Below are positions 1 to 6,485 of a stretch of DNA of 7,010 nucleotides, one piece after another. Under the pieces are notes generated by a model. The model ran no database searches. It was given only the letters and a program-made list of their open reading frames with translations, and was not told where the DNA came from. The DNA is taken from the NCBI GenBank assembly GCA_016195205.1, contig JACQAB010000218.1, positions 1 to 7,010 on the forward strand. The letters are read 5' to 3'. The translations under genes were made by a program, and so were the position numbers. The number at the start of each line of letters is the position of its first letter. Position 1 is the stretch's first letter. This DNA comes from Pseudomonadota bacterium (GTDB taxonomy: Bacteria > Pseudomonadota > Alphaproteobacteria > UBA9219 > RGZA01).

Positions 1-383
1 AGGCGCGATTGAAGCGCGGCAGCTTCCTTGGCTACCGTCAAAATGCATCCGGCTTCGGCGATCATGCTGAAATCATCGGCATCCAGCACGCGGATTTTGT
101 TCATGCGCTTCAGGCTGAGCGTGATCATGTTGCCCTCAGGCGTGGGCACGCCCGCGCCTACCAGGCCGGTGTTCCCGCCCTGCGGAACAAGGGCGATTTT
201 CTGCGCCGCGCAGATTTTCACAATTGCCGAAACTTGTTCTGTCGTTTGCGGCAACAGCACGCAGGGGCTTTTGCCGACCACGCGCCCGCGCCATTCCTTC
301 ATATAGGCGTCCATCTCGCTTGCGTTGCGGATCACGCTCTTGTCGCCAAGAATTTTGCTGAATTGATCAAGCGGCAGGTTCAT
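1..383 (-). CDS. FAD-binding oxidoreductase, GlcD/D-2-hydroxyglutarate dehydrogenase type (partial, 5' end)
   Basis: This is the N-terminal 127 codons of a flavoprotein; the rest lies beyond the left edge. The family normally runs to about 460-480 residues and oxidises 2-hydroxyacids such as D-lactate, glycolate or D-2-hydroxyglutarate, passing electrons from FAD to an acceptor. The exact substrate cannot be told from this fragment. The translation shows the start of a PCMH-type FAD-binding domain: W31 in a WRG segment, a P-Q-T-T-E-Q-V segment at residues 45-51, the hallmark PQGGNTGLVGAG at about 67-78 that contacts the FAD pyrophosphate, then LKRMNKI at 91-97 and an EAG at 110-112. The start at 383 is supported by AAGGG six bases upstream. 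It begins one base beyond the sua5 stop codon, so the gene is very likely the third cistron of the bcp-sua5 operon and may be translationally coupled. It is intact as far as it can be read. Confidence 0.9.
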   Translation of the reverse strand, partial: MNLPLDQFSKILGDKSVIRNASEMDAYMKEWRGRVVGKSPCVLLPQTTEQVSAIVKICAAQKIALVPQGGNTGLVGAGVPTPEGNMITLSLKRMNKIRVLDADDFSMIAEAGCILTVAKEAAALQSR

Positions 384-384
384 T

Positions 385-1365
385 TCATTCCCTTGGCGCG
401 GCGGCGCGGCGCAGCCGGTCGTTAATCGCAAGGCCCAGGCCCGTTTCCGGCACCGGCATTACGGCAATCATAGTAATATCAGGCGTGTCCAGCTCGTGCA
501 GCATGGAAAACAAATTGGCCGCGGCTTCGAACAAATCACCGGTGGGGCTGAGGTTAAGCCAGCGCTTGCCGCCCTTCACACCCATGTCGGGGCCAAAACC
601 CAGCAGGGCTTCGTTTTCTTTCGCGTCTTTCGCATTCAGGCGAAGCCGGGCGCGCGGTGCATAGTGGCTTTGCAATTGCCCGGGCGCGCTGGTGTTTGCC
701 GGATCGCCTGGCGATTGTAAAACCGGACCAATCACTTCTTCAATCTGTTCACGCGTGGTGGCGCCGGGGCGCAATAGCACGGCGTCTTTCTTCGTGAGGC
801 TGAGAATGGTGGATTCCACCCCCACCGGGCAACGTCCCGCGCCTAAAATCAAATCCACGTTCTCGCCCAAAGATTCCATCACATGCAAAGGCGTGGTGCT
901 GCTGAGTTGGCCGGAACGGTTGGCGCTGGGCGCGGCCACGGGAATTCCGGCCTCTTTCAACAGCGCCTGCGCCACCGGATGCGAGGGGATGCGCACGGCC
1001 AGATCGGGCAATCCGGCGCTGGCCAGACGCGCAATGGGCGAATTTGCCGTGCGCGGCAAGATAAGGGTGAGGGGGCCGGGCCAAAACACCTCGGCCAACT
1101 CGCGCGCGCGGTCATCCATGACAACCAAGGCTTCCAACTGCCGGGCTTCCGCCACATGCGCGATGAGCGGATTAAAACTGGGCCGGCCCTTGGCGGCAAA
1201 AATTCCCGCCACGGCTTTTTCGTTCGTGGCATCGCCGCCCAACCCGTAAACGGTTTCGGTGGGGAAGGCGACCAGCCCGCCTTTTTTAAGAATAGCGGCG
1301 GCTTCGCGAATAACCTTCGCATCTGGCTGGTTTGGATTCAGGCTTAGAAGCTTTGCCGATGCCAT
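385..1365 (-). CDS. sua5: L-threonylcarbamoyladenylate synthase, two-domain Sua5 type
   Basis: Sua5/TsaC makes threonylcarbamoyl-AMP from threonine, bicarbonate and ATP in the cytoplasm. TsaD with TsaB and TsaE then transfers the group to A37 of ANN-decoding tRNAs to form t6A. The 326-residue length fits the long Sua5 form (YrdC domain plus C-terminal Sua5 domain) rather than the short TsaC of about 190. In the YrdC domain, residues 15-210, I see FPTETVYGLG at 34-43, the KxR motif at K59/R61 followed by P62, and the SxN motif at S147/N149 in APSANRSG. These are the ATP and substrate-binding signatures. After a linker, the Sua5 signature APGQLQSHYAP spans 227-237, and the family-typical GLGLAINDRLRRAAA ends the protein. 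The start at 1365 is four bases after the bcp stop; no strong Shine-Dalgarno is visible, so translation probably depends on coupling to bcp. The next gene begins one base after the stop. Confidence 0.95.
   Translation of the reverse strand: MASAKLLSLNPNQPDAKVIREAAAILKKGGLVAFPTETVYGLGGDATNEKAVAGIFAAKGRPSFNPLIAHVAEARQLEALVVMDDRARELAEVFWPGPLTLILPRTANSPIARLASAGLPDLAVRIPSHPVAQALLKEAGIPVAAPSANRSGQLSSTTPLHVMESLGENVDLILGAGRCPVGVESTILSLTKKDAVLLRPGATTREQIEEVIGPVLQSPGDPANTSAPGQLQSHYAPRARLRLNAKDAKENEALLGFGPDMGVKGGKRWLNLSPTGDLFEAAANLFSMLHELDTPDITMIAVMPVPETGLGLAINDRLRRAAAPRE
390..394 (-). promoter_or_regulatory. Ribosome binding site of the FAD oxidoreductase gene
   Basis: On the minus strand AAGGG lies six bases before the ATG at 383. 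It is embedded in the last codons of sua5, which supports reinitiation or coupling between the two cistrons and fixes the start of the downstream gene. Confidence 0.6.
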
Positions 1366-1369
1366 CGGG

Positions 1370-1876
1370 TTATAAAGCTTTTGCTGTTTTCAGCACTTCT
1401 TCCGCATGGCCCGGCACTTTTACCTTGCGCCATTCGCGCAGCAGGTTGCCGTTTTCATCGATGAGGAAGGTGGAGCGGTCGAGGCCCATATATTTGCGGC
1501 CATACATGCTTTTCTGCACCCAAGCGCCATAGGCCTTGGCGGCTTTCAGATCCTGGTCGGAGGCCAGGTTGAAATTCAGCTTGTATTTTTTGGCGAATTT
1601 CTTGTGGCTATCCAGATCGTCTTTCGAAACGCCGATCACCACCGCGCCGGCTTTTTTGAATCCGCCCATGTTTTTCTGGAAGCCGCAGGCTTCCTTGGTG
1701 CAGCCCGAAGTGTCGTCTTTCGGGTAAAAATACAGCACTACTTTTTTGCCTTTTAATTTCTCGAGCGAAACCTTGCCCTGCAAGCCCGGCAGTTCAAACG
1801 CCGGGGCCTTTGCCGCGCGAGTCTTTTTTGGCGCGGATTTTGCGGCTTTAACCGGGGATTTACGGCTCTGGGGCAT
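1370..1876 (-). CDS. bcp: Thioredoxin-dependent thiol peroxiredoxin (Bcp/PrxQ)
   Basis: Bcp reduces hydrogen peroxide and organic hydroperoxides in the cytoplasm using thioredoxin as electron donor. The 168-residue protein carries YFYPKDDTSGCTKEACGF at about residues 49-66. C59 is the expected peroxidatic cysteine and C64 the resolving cysteine, the CxxxxC spacing of E. coli Bcp. Downstream, a VIGVSKDD segment and GRKYMGLDRSTFLIDENG match the family C-terminal half. I chose the ATG at 1876 because AAGGAG lies eight bases upstream. A longer in-frame start at 1951 adds 25 residues with no family resemblance and reaches nearly to the AsmA-like gene. Even from 1876 the protein has about 23 extra N-terminal residues compared with E. 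coli Bcp (156 aa); they are rich in Lys, Arg, Ala and Pro. It is first in the operon with sua5 and the FAD oxidoreductase, divergent from the AsmA-like gene. Confidence 0.95.
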   Translation of the reverse strand: MPQSRKSPVKAAKSAPKKTRAAKAPAFELPGLQGKVSLEKLKGKKVVLYFYPKDDTSGCTKEACGFQKNMGGFKKAGAVVIGVSKDDLDSHKKFAKKYKLNFNLASDQDLKAAKAYGAWVQKSMYGRKYMGLDRSTFLIDENGNLLREWRKVKVPGHAEEVLKTAKAL

Positions 1877-1884
1877 CTTACATT

Positions 1885-1890
1885 CTCCTT
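1885..1890 (-). promoter_or_regulatory. Ribosome binding site deciding the bcp start
   Basis: A perfect AAGGAG on the minus strand stands eight bases before the ATG at 1876. It decides in favour of the 168-residue product over the 193-residue alternative that would begin at 1951. Confidence 0.8.
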
Positions 1891-1945
1891 GGGAAAAACG
1901 GGTTTCACACTTTAGACTGAACAACCTGTTTCCGCCGTGCCCGTC

Positions 1946-1951
1946 TGTCAA
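1946..1951 (-). promoter_or_regulatory. Candidate -35 element for the bcp operon
   Basis: The minus strand contains GCTTGACA, with a consensus TTGACA hexamer, about 70 bases upstream of the bcp start in the divergent intergenic region. Alphaproteobacterial housekeeping promoters commonly keep a CTTGAC -35 with a loose -10. No good -10 stands 16-18 bases downstream (CAGGTT at 17 bases is poor), so this is only a candidate. The operon must have its promoter in or near this 92-bp region, because the neighbouring gene diverges. No convincing plus-strand promoter for the AsmA-like gene was found. Confidence 0.3.
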
Positions 1952-1960
1952 GCACCTCGT

Positions 1961-1965
1961 AAGGG
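1961..1965 (+). promoter_or_regulatory. Weak ribosome binding site of the AsmA-like gene
   Basis: AAGGG lies three bases before the ATG at 1969, closer than usual. An in-frame TAA at 1960-1962 rules out any start further upstream, so the ATG at 1969 is the longest possible start. It also leaves a short basic N-terminus before the membrane segment, as expected. Confidence 0.45.
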
Positions 1966-1968
1966 CTC

Positions 1969-4900
1969 ATGAGCCACCTGCGCAAAGTTCTGATTATTGT
2001 CCTTAACGGGCTGATGGCCCTGGTGGCGCTGGCGGCGCTGCTGATTACGCTGTTCGTGGGGCGGCTGATGTATGGGCCGCTGACAACCACCAGCCTGACC
2101 CCCTGGATTGAGCACGTCCTTAGCCAGCCGCAATACGGTATCACCGCCAAGATCACGCAAAGCATGCTGCACTGGGACCGGGGGCGGCGCCAGGTTGTGC
2201 TGGATCTGAACAACGTTCAGTTCCTGGATCCGCTGGGCCAGAAAATTTCCGACATTCCGCAAATCATCGTCGTGCTTTCGCCGCTGGGCTATTTCGATGC
2301 TTCGCATTCGCCCTGGGTGATGACGATACACGAACCCCAGTTGCACTTGCGCGTCGATGGCCAGGGGCGTCTTCGCCTTGGGGCACTGCAGGCGGGAGAA
2401 TCCAACATTCTTGAAAAAGAGGAGGAGACCACTCTTACCGCCGACGAATTGCGTACTCATCTGCATGAGCTGGCGACCAGCGCCAAGCATTCGCCTTTCG
2501 GCTTTTTCTCGAACCTTACCGTGGAGCATGCCAGCATCACGCTGATCGATGAAAAACGCAATGAAATCTGGAATTTCAGCATTCCGCTGTTTTCGCTGAA
2601 GCGCACCTATAACGATCATCAGGGTTCCGCCGCGGTTCATATCACCCGCGACAAAAGGGAAACCGATCTTGACCTGAATCTACATTATTCGGCCAAGGAA
2701 GATCTGTTTCACACCATCCTGTCGTTCAAGGACATGGACCCGGCGTTGCTTTCCGCCGATATGCTGCCTTTCAAGGTATCGGATTACATCTCTTCGCATT
2801 TCAGCGGCGCGGTGACGCTGATTTTTGACCAGGATCTGAACGTGCAAACCGGGCTGCTGAACCTGGTGTTGGGCGAGGGGCAGTTGATCATTCCCGCCTA
2901 TTACCCGGCGCCTCTGGCCATGCATAAAGCCACGCTGGTGGCCAACTATACCGCCTCGAACAAAACACTTACGTTGCAGCCGTTCGAACTGGAGCTGGAT
3001 AAAGCCAGCCTTAGCGGGCAGGGCACCGTGCGGTTCGAGGGCGCGGTGCGCGCGGTGTCGGCGCAGATGAAGCTTAGCCATCTGCGCCTGGAAGATTTGC
3101 CCCTTTATTGGCCTGAAAAAGTAGCGCCCAACCCACGCGCGTGGGTTTTGACCAACATGCCGAAAGGCGATGTGGATGAAGTTACCGCCAATATTGATCT
3201 TTCCGTGCCGGGCGACGATGTCGACAACGCCAAGCTGGATGGACTGAGCGGCACGGTCAATCTTTCTGACACTGAGTTGCGTTATTGGGAGCCGCTGCCG
3301 AAATTGCAGAAGGTGGTTGCGACCTCCCGCTATGACAGCAATCACTTCGACGTCGACGTAAAAAGCGGCGAGATAGGCGCCGTTCACCTGAAGCCCTCGC
3401 ATGTGGTGATCAGCGGGCTGGACGCTGACGGCCAGATCGCCACGATCGAGGCGCATCTGGCCGGCCCGGCGCAGGATATTTTGAAAGTACTGAATCTTCC
3501 ACCGCTCCATTATGCCGACAAAATAAAGATAGATCCGGCGCTGGTTTCAGGCGCGGGGGAAGGCGTGCTTAAAACATCCTTTCCGCTGATCAACAGTCTT
3601 CTGTTGGATCAGATGAACATCACCGCCGATGTCAAACTGATGAATGTTGGCATCAAAAAAATCGCCGATCTGCTTACCGTGGACGACGCCAACGTAACCT
3701 TGGGCGTGGATGCGCATGCCCTTACCGTGGGTGGAGAGGCGAAAATCAACGGCGTGGCTTCGCAAATACGCTGGGACGAACGCTTTTCACCCGGAAAAGG
3801 GGAAACGTTCAGCCATGGCGTGGCCAATGCCCTTACCGGCGCGGAAAGCGCGGCGCGTTTCGGCGTGGATTTCGCCATGCACAGCGACCCGATGCCGGTG
3901 ACGGTGACCTATGACCGCTATGCGGCGCTTTCGCGCCTGGGCGTTTCCGCCGACGCTAAAAAAGTGCGGCTGGATTTGCCCGACGTCTGGTACCACAAGC
4001 CGGCCGGCACACCCGCCGACATTCAAATCGCCTTGGAATGGGGCGATGGCGCGCCGATGCGGCTTTCCAAAATTGATCTGGATGGCGACAAGCTAAATGT
4101 CAAAGGCCATGGTGCTTTCGATGCCAGCGGCAAATCCCTGCAGAAACTGAGTCTTGATCCTTTCATCGTGGGACAAAGCAAGGCGCATATCGATTTTGTG
4201 CACGGCGCCAACGACGTGCCGCAATGGACCGTCACCGGCGAGGCCCTGGATATTCGCGGGTTGCTGGAAGCGCCTCCGGAAGAAAAAACCGTTCCCGAAC
4301 AGGTGCAAGGCAAGCAAACGGGCGAACCCACGCTTTCGCCCCTGCGGGTCGATCTTCAGGTTAGCCGCATCATTACCGGCGACAAAACCGAACTGGGCAG
4401 CACCAAAGTTCGCGGCACGCGGGATGCTTATGGCTGGGCGGCGCTGGATGTTTCCACGGTAGCTATCGACCAAACGCCTTTTAACCTCAGCCTTGCCCCC
4501 CAAGGTAATCGCACGGTGCTGGCCGCTTCCACGCCCGATCTGGGCAATGTGCTGCGCGCGCTGGACGTCACCGATACGCTTAGCGGCGGCAAGCTGCAGG
4601 TGGACGGTAAAAGCGAGCCGGGAGATGCTTTGCGCAATATTCTCGGCCGCATCAAGCTTAGCCAGTACAAGGTCAGCGATATGCCGTTCCTGGTGAAGCT
4701 GCTCAGCGCGATTTCCCCCGACGGGCTCCTTACCCTGGGCAAGCAAAGCCTATCTTTCGATGAGTTAACCAGCGAGTATGTGTTGAAGAAGGATATGTTC
4801 CTTTTTACCAAAGCCAACACCGCCACGGGAACGCTGGGCCTGACGGCGGCGGGGAAAATCAACCTGGTGAACAGCAGCATTAATATGGAGGGGCAGGTGA

Positions 4901-5121
4901 TTCCGGTGGTTTTCATCAGCAAGATCATCGGCGCCATTCCTTTGATCGGCGATATTCTTACCGGCGGCGATAATCACGGCCTGTTTGCCGCTACCTATAC
5001 GGTGAAAGGCCCGCTGGCGCGGCCGAGTGTGAGCGTGAATCCGGTGTCAGTGCTAGCGCCCGGCATCATCCGCGACATCCTTTTCACCAACCCGGATATT
5101 GGGAAGGATAAGAAGAAATAA
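1969..5121 (+). CDS. AsmA-like/DUF3971 (YhdP-related) inner-membrane-anchored envelope protein
   Basis: This 1050-residue protein belongs to the AsmA-like clan, whose characterised members (YhdP, TamB, AsmA) are inner-membrane-anchored, periplasm-spanning proteins implicated in phospholipid movement to the outer membrane. The role here is inferred from family membership. A short basic start (MSHLRK) precedes one hydrophobic segment at about residues 7-31, giving a cytoplasmic N-terminus and a large periplasmic part. The DUF3971 signature is clear around residues 380-395, where YWPEKVAPNPRAW is followed by a GDVDE segment. The body is repetitive alternating polar/hydrophobic beta-strand sequence. 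A charged Pro/Glu/Lys/Gln-rich stretch at about 768-785 looks like a linker. The AsmA_2-like C-terminal region, about 860-1025, includes SGGKL, SISPDG-like and GLFAATYTVKGPLARPSVSV motifs, and the protein ends in a lysine-rich tail. E. coli YhdP is longer (about 1266 aa). The gene stands alone, divergent from bcp and convergent with tyrS. I see no frameshift. Confidence 0.88.
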   Translation: MSHLRKVLIIVLNGLMALVALAALLITLFVGRLMYGPLTTTSLTPWIEHVLSQPQYGITAKITQSMLHWDRGRRQVVLDLNNVQFLDPLGQKISDIPQIIVVLSPLGYFDASHSPWVMTIHEPQLHLRVDGQGRLRLGALQAGESNILEKEEETTLTADELRTHLHELATSAKHSPFGFFSNLTVEHASITLIDEKRNEIWNFSIPLFSLKRTYNDHQGSAAVHITRDKRETDLDLNLHYSAKEDLFHTILSFKDMDPALLSADMLPFKVSDYISSHFSGAVTLIFDQDLNVQTGLLNLVLGEGQLIIPAYYPAPLAMHKATLVANYTASNKTLTLQPFELELDKASLSGQGTVRFEGAVRAVSAQMKLSHLRLEDLPLYWPEKVAPNPRAWVLTNMPKGDVDEVTANIDLSVPGDDVDNAKLDGLSGTVNLSDTELRYWEPLPKLQKVVATSRYDSNHFDVDVKSGEIGAVHLKPSHVVISGLDADGQIATIEAHLAGPAQDILKVLNLPPLHYADKIKIDPALVSGAGEGVLKTSFPLINSLLLDQMNITADVKLMNVGIKKIADLLTVDDANVTLGVDAHALTVGGEAKINGVASQIRWDERFSPGKGETFSHGVANALTGAESAARFGVDFAMHSDPMPVTVTYDRYAALSRLGVSADAKKVRLDLPDVWYHKPAGTPADIQIALEWGDGAPMRLSKIDLDGDKLNVKGHGAFDASGKSLQKLSLDPFIVGQSKAHIDFVHGANDVPQWTVTGEALDIRGLLEAPPEEKTVPEQVQGKQTGEPTLSPLRVDLQVSRIITGDKTELGSTKVRGTRDAYGWAALDVSTVAIDQTPFNLSLAPQGNRTVLAASTPDLGNVLRALDVTDTLSGGKLQVDGKSEPGDALRNILGRIKLSQYKVSDMPFLVKLLSAISPDGLLTLGKQSLSFDELTSEYVLKKDMFLFTKANTATGTLGLTAAGKINLVNSSINMEGQVIPVVFISKIIGAIPLIGDILTGGDNHGLFAATYTVKGPLARPSVSVNPVSVLAPGIIRDILFTNPDIGKDKKK
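3130..3147. other. 18-bp perfect palindrome inside the AsmA-like gene
   Basis: AACCCACGCGCGTGGGTT is exactly self-complementary. As RNA it gives a seven-pair stem with a GCGC loop, and it is followed directly by more T residues, which resembles a compact terminator. It encodes the conserved NPRAWV segment of the DUF3971 motif, so protein constraint may explain it. No function is demonstrated. Confidence 0.5.
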
Positions 5122-5145
5122 TGTCATTCCTGCGAATGCAGGAAT
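5111..5145 (-). terminator. Possible transcription terminator for tyrS
   Basis: On the minus strand the left hairpin of the repeat (stem halves 5138-5145 and 5126-5133, loop 5134-5137) is followed after four bases by a U-rich run, TTATTTCTTCTT. This resembles an intrinsic terminator about 75-100 bases past the tyrS stop. The U-rich run consists of the antisense of the last codons of the AsmA-like gene, and the stem has only eight pairs, so termination is plausible rather than certain. In the plus direction the right hairpin is followed by only a weak T-rich run (5212-5220), six bases away. Confidence 0.35.
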
Positions 5146-5208
5146 CCATGGAGAGGCCTTTCCAATGGATAAGTAGTTGCCATGGATGCCAGCATTCGCT
5201 GGCATGAC
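5123..5208. repeat. Composite palindromic repeat (MITE/BIME-like) between convergent genes
   Basis: Eighty-six bases are bounded by two 29-base arms, 5123-5151 and 5180-5208, that are inverted copies with 25 of 29 identities. Each arm ends in CCATGG on its inner side and GTCAT/ATGAC on its outer side. Each arm is itself a perfect eight-pair hairpin: 5126-5133 with 5138-5145, and 5186-5193 with 5198-5205. Both have four-base loops that are also inverted copies of each other. The middle (5152-5179) contains AGGCCT and a further imperfect palindrome. The element starts one base after the AsmA-like stop codon and ends ten bases before the tyrS stop. Palindromes of the GTCATTCC(T/C)GCG...GGAATCC kind are common dispersed repeats in proteobacterial genomes. 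I cannot name the family, and no target-site duplication is visible in the flanks. Confidence 0.8.
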
Positions 5209-5218
5209 GGCTCTTGTT

Positions 5219-6460
5219 TTAGTCGATTTTCACCAAAGCGTGATGTTTTTTGCCTACAGATAACTTGAATTCGCCTTTAAGTGGGACTTTTTGAGAAATT
5301 TTTTCTCCCGGCATAACTAATTCATCGTTTACTTTTACGCCCCGCTCTTCCACGAGACGTTTTGCTTTGCCTTTAGATTCCGCAAGGCCAGCTTTTACTA
5401 CTGCGTCGGCAACCGTCATCTCTTCTGCTTCTTTCAGAGAAATTTCTACGCGTGGGATATTTTCGCCTACGCCGCCCTCTTCAAAGGTTTTGCGCGCGGT
5501 TTCAGCCGCTTCCTTCGCCGCGGCCTCGCCATGGCAAAGCTTGGTGGCTTCATCGGCTAATTTTTTCTTGGCCTCGTTGATTTCATTGCCCGGCAGTTTT
5601 TCCAGCCGCGCGATTTCGTCCAGCGGCAGATCGGTGAACAGGCGCAGGAAGCGGCCCACATCGGCGTCTTCCGTGTTGCGCCAGAATTGCCAGTAATCAT
5701 AGGGCGAAAGGCGTTCGGCCTTCAGCCACACCGCGCCGGCGGCGGTTTTGCCCATCTTCGCGCCAGAGGCCGTGGTGATTAGCGGCGAGGTGAGGCCATG
5801 CAGCGCGGCGTTGGCCAGCTTGCGGCCCAGCTCGGTGCCGTTGACGATATTCCCCCACTGGTCCGACCCGCCCATTTGCAGGGTGCAGCCGTAACGCTTA
5901 TGCAACTCCACGAAATCATAGGCCTGCATGATCATGTAATTGAATTCAAGGAAGGTGAGGGGCTGCTCGCGCTCGAGCCGCAGCTTCACGGAATCAAAGG
6001 TCAGCATGCGGTTGATGGTAAAGTGCCGCCCAACCTCACGCAGGAAGGAGATATAGCCCAGGCTGTCCAGCCATTCGGCATTGTCGACTATCAGCGCGCC
6101 GGTGGGGCTGTTGTCGAAGCGCAGGTAGTTTTTGAAAATGCCCTTGATGCTTTCGATATTGGATTTGATTTGTGCATCAGTAAGAACCTGGCGCATTTCA
6201 TCCTTGCCGGAAGGATCGCCCACCTTGGTGGTGCCGCCGCCCATTAGCACGATGGGCTTGCCGCCCGCCTGCTGCAGCCGGCGCAGCAGCATGATCCCCA
6301 CCAGATTGCCGACATGCAGCGAATCTGCCGTGGCGTCGAAACCGATATAGGCCGTCACCACGCCCTTCGACGCCGCCTCGTCCAGTGGGGCGGGATCGGT
6401 GATCTGGTGGATGTATTCACGCGCTTCCAGCGTGCGCAGAAATTCGGATTTGAAAGTCAT
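5219..6460 (-). CDS. tyrS: Tyrosyl-tRNA synthetase
   Basis: This class I aminoacyl-tRNA synthetase charges tRNA-Tyr with tyrosine in the cytoplasm, acting as a homodimer. The 413-residue product has the HIGH-motif variant HVGN at residues 49-52, GDPSGK at 81-86, YMIMQAYDF at 175-183 and QMGGSDQWGNI at 195-205 around the tyrosine pocket. The KMSKS-loop variant KMGKT is at 235-239. A C-terminal S4 RNA-binding domain spans about 348-411 and ends in GKKHHALVKID. The start at 6460 has AAGAGG five bases upstream. A longer in-frame start at 6637 would add 59 residues that are the antisense of anmK and lack family similarity. The gene is convergent with the AsmA-like gene and divergent from anmK with a 25-bp gap, so its promoter must overlap the 5' part of anmK. 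The last 120 bases are much more AT-rich than the rest, although the reading frame and S4 sequence look normal. Confidence 0.97.
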   Translation of the reverse strand: MTFKSEFLRTLEAREYIHQITDPAPLDEAASKGVVTAYIGFDATADSLHVGNLVGIMLLRRLQQAGGKPIVLMGGGTTKVGDPSGKDEMRQVLTDAQIKSNIESIKGIFKNYLRFDNSPTGALIVDNAEWLDSLGYISFLREVGRHFTINRMLTFDSVKLRLEREQPLTFLEFNYMIMQAYDFVELHKRYGCTLQMGGSDQWGNIVNGTELGRKLANAALHGLTSPLITTASGAKMGKTAAGAVWLKAERLSPYDYWQFWRNTEDADVGRFLRLFTDLPLDEIARLEKLPGNEINEAKKKLADEATKLCHGEAAAKEAAETARKTFEEGGVGENIPRVEISLKEAEEMTVADAVVKAGLAESKGKAKRLVEERGVKVNDELVMPGEKISQKVPLKGEFKLSVGKKHHALVKID

Positions 6461-6465
6461 GAAGG

Positions 6466-6471
6466 CCTCTT
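6466..6471 (-). promoter_or_regulatory. Ribosome binding site deciding the tyrS start
   Basis: AAGAGG on the minus strand precedes the ATG at 6460 by five bases. It supports the 413-residue TyrRS, whose N-terminus aligns with the family pattern of a short leader before the HVGN motif, over the 472-codon extension. Confidence 0.65.
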
Positions 6472-6485
6472 TACACTCCAACACC

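Noticed and set aside
9..425. Plus-strand frame of 138 codons over the left edge
   Set aside because: It is antisense to the FAD oxidoreductase, whose minus-strand translation carries the PQGGNTGL motif.
1877..1951. 25-residue longer Bcp start
   Set aside because: The internal ATG at 1876 has a perfect AAGGAG at ideal distance. The extra residues resemble nothing in the family, and the extension would consume most of the divergent promoter region.
1948..3510. Long minus-strand reading frames opposite the AsmA-like gene (1948-2640 and 2680-3510), and another at 4093-4746
   Set aside because: They lie wholly, or all but the last few bases, antisense to a gene with clear family motifs. Their translations are rich in Arg, His and Gln with no recognisable domain, and no ribosome binding site was noticed. 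They are the expected open frames opposite GC-rich coding DNA.
5173..5176. GTAG tetranucleotide typical of REP elements recognised by REP-associated transposases
   Set aside because: It lies in the core, nine bases from the right hairpin stem rather than directly at the stem foot, and it is absent from the left arm. This is probably chance.
5123..5208. CRISPR repeat or tRNA-like structure
   Set aside because: There are only two arms, in inverted rather than direct orientation, with no spacer series. No cloverleaf or anticodon arm can be drawn.
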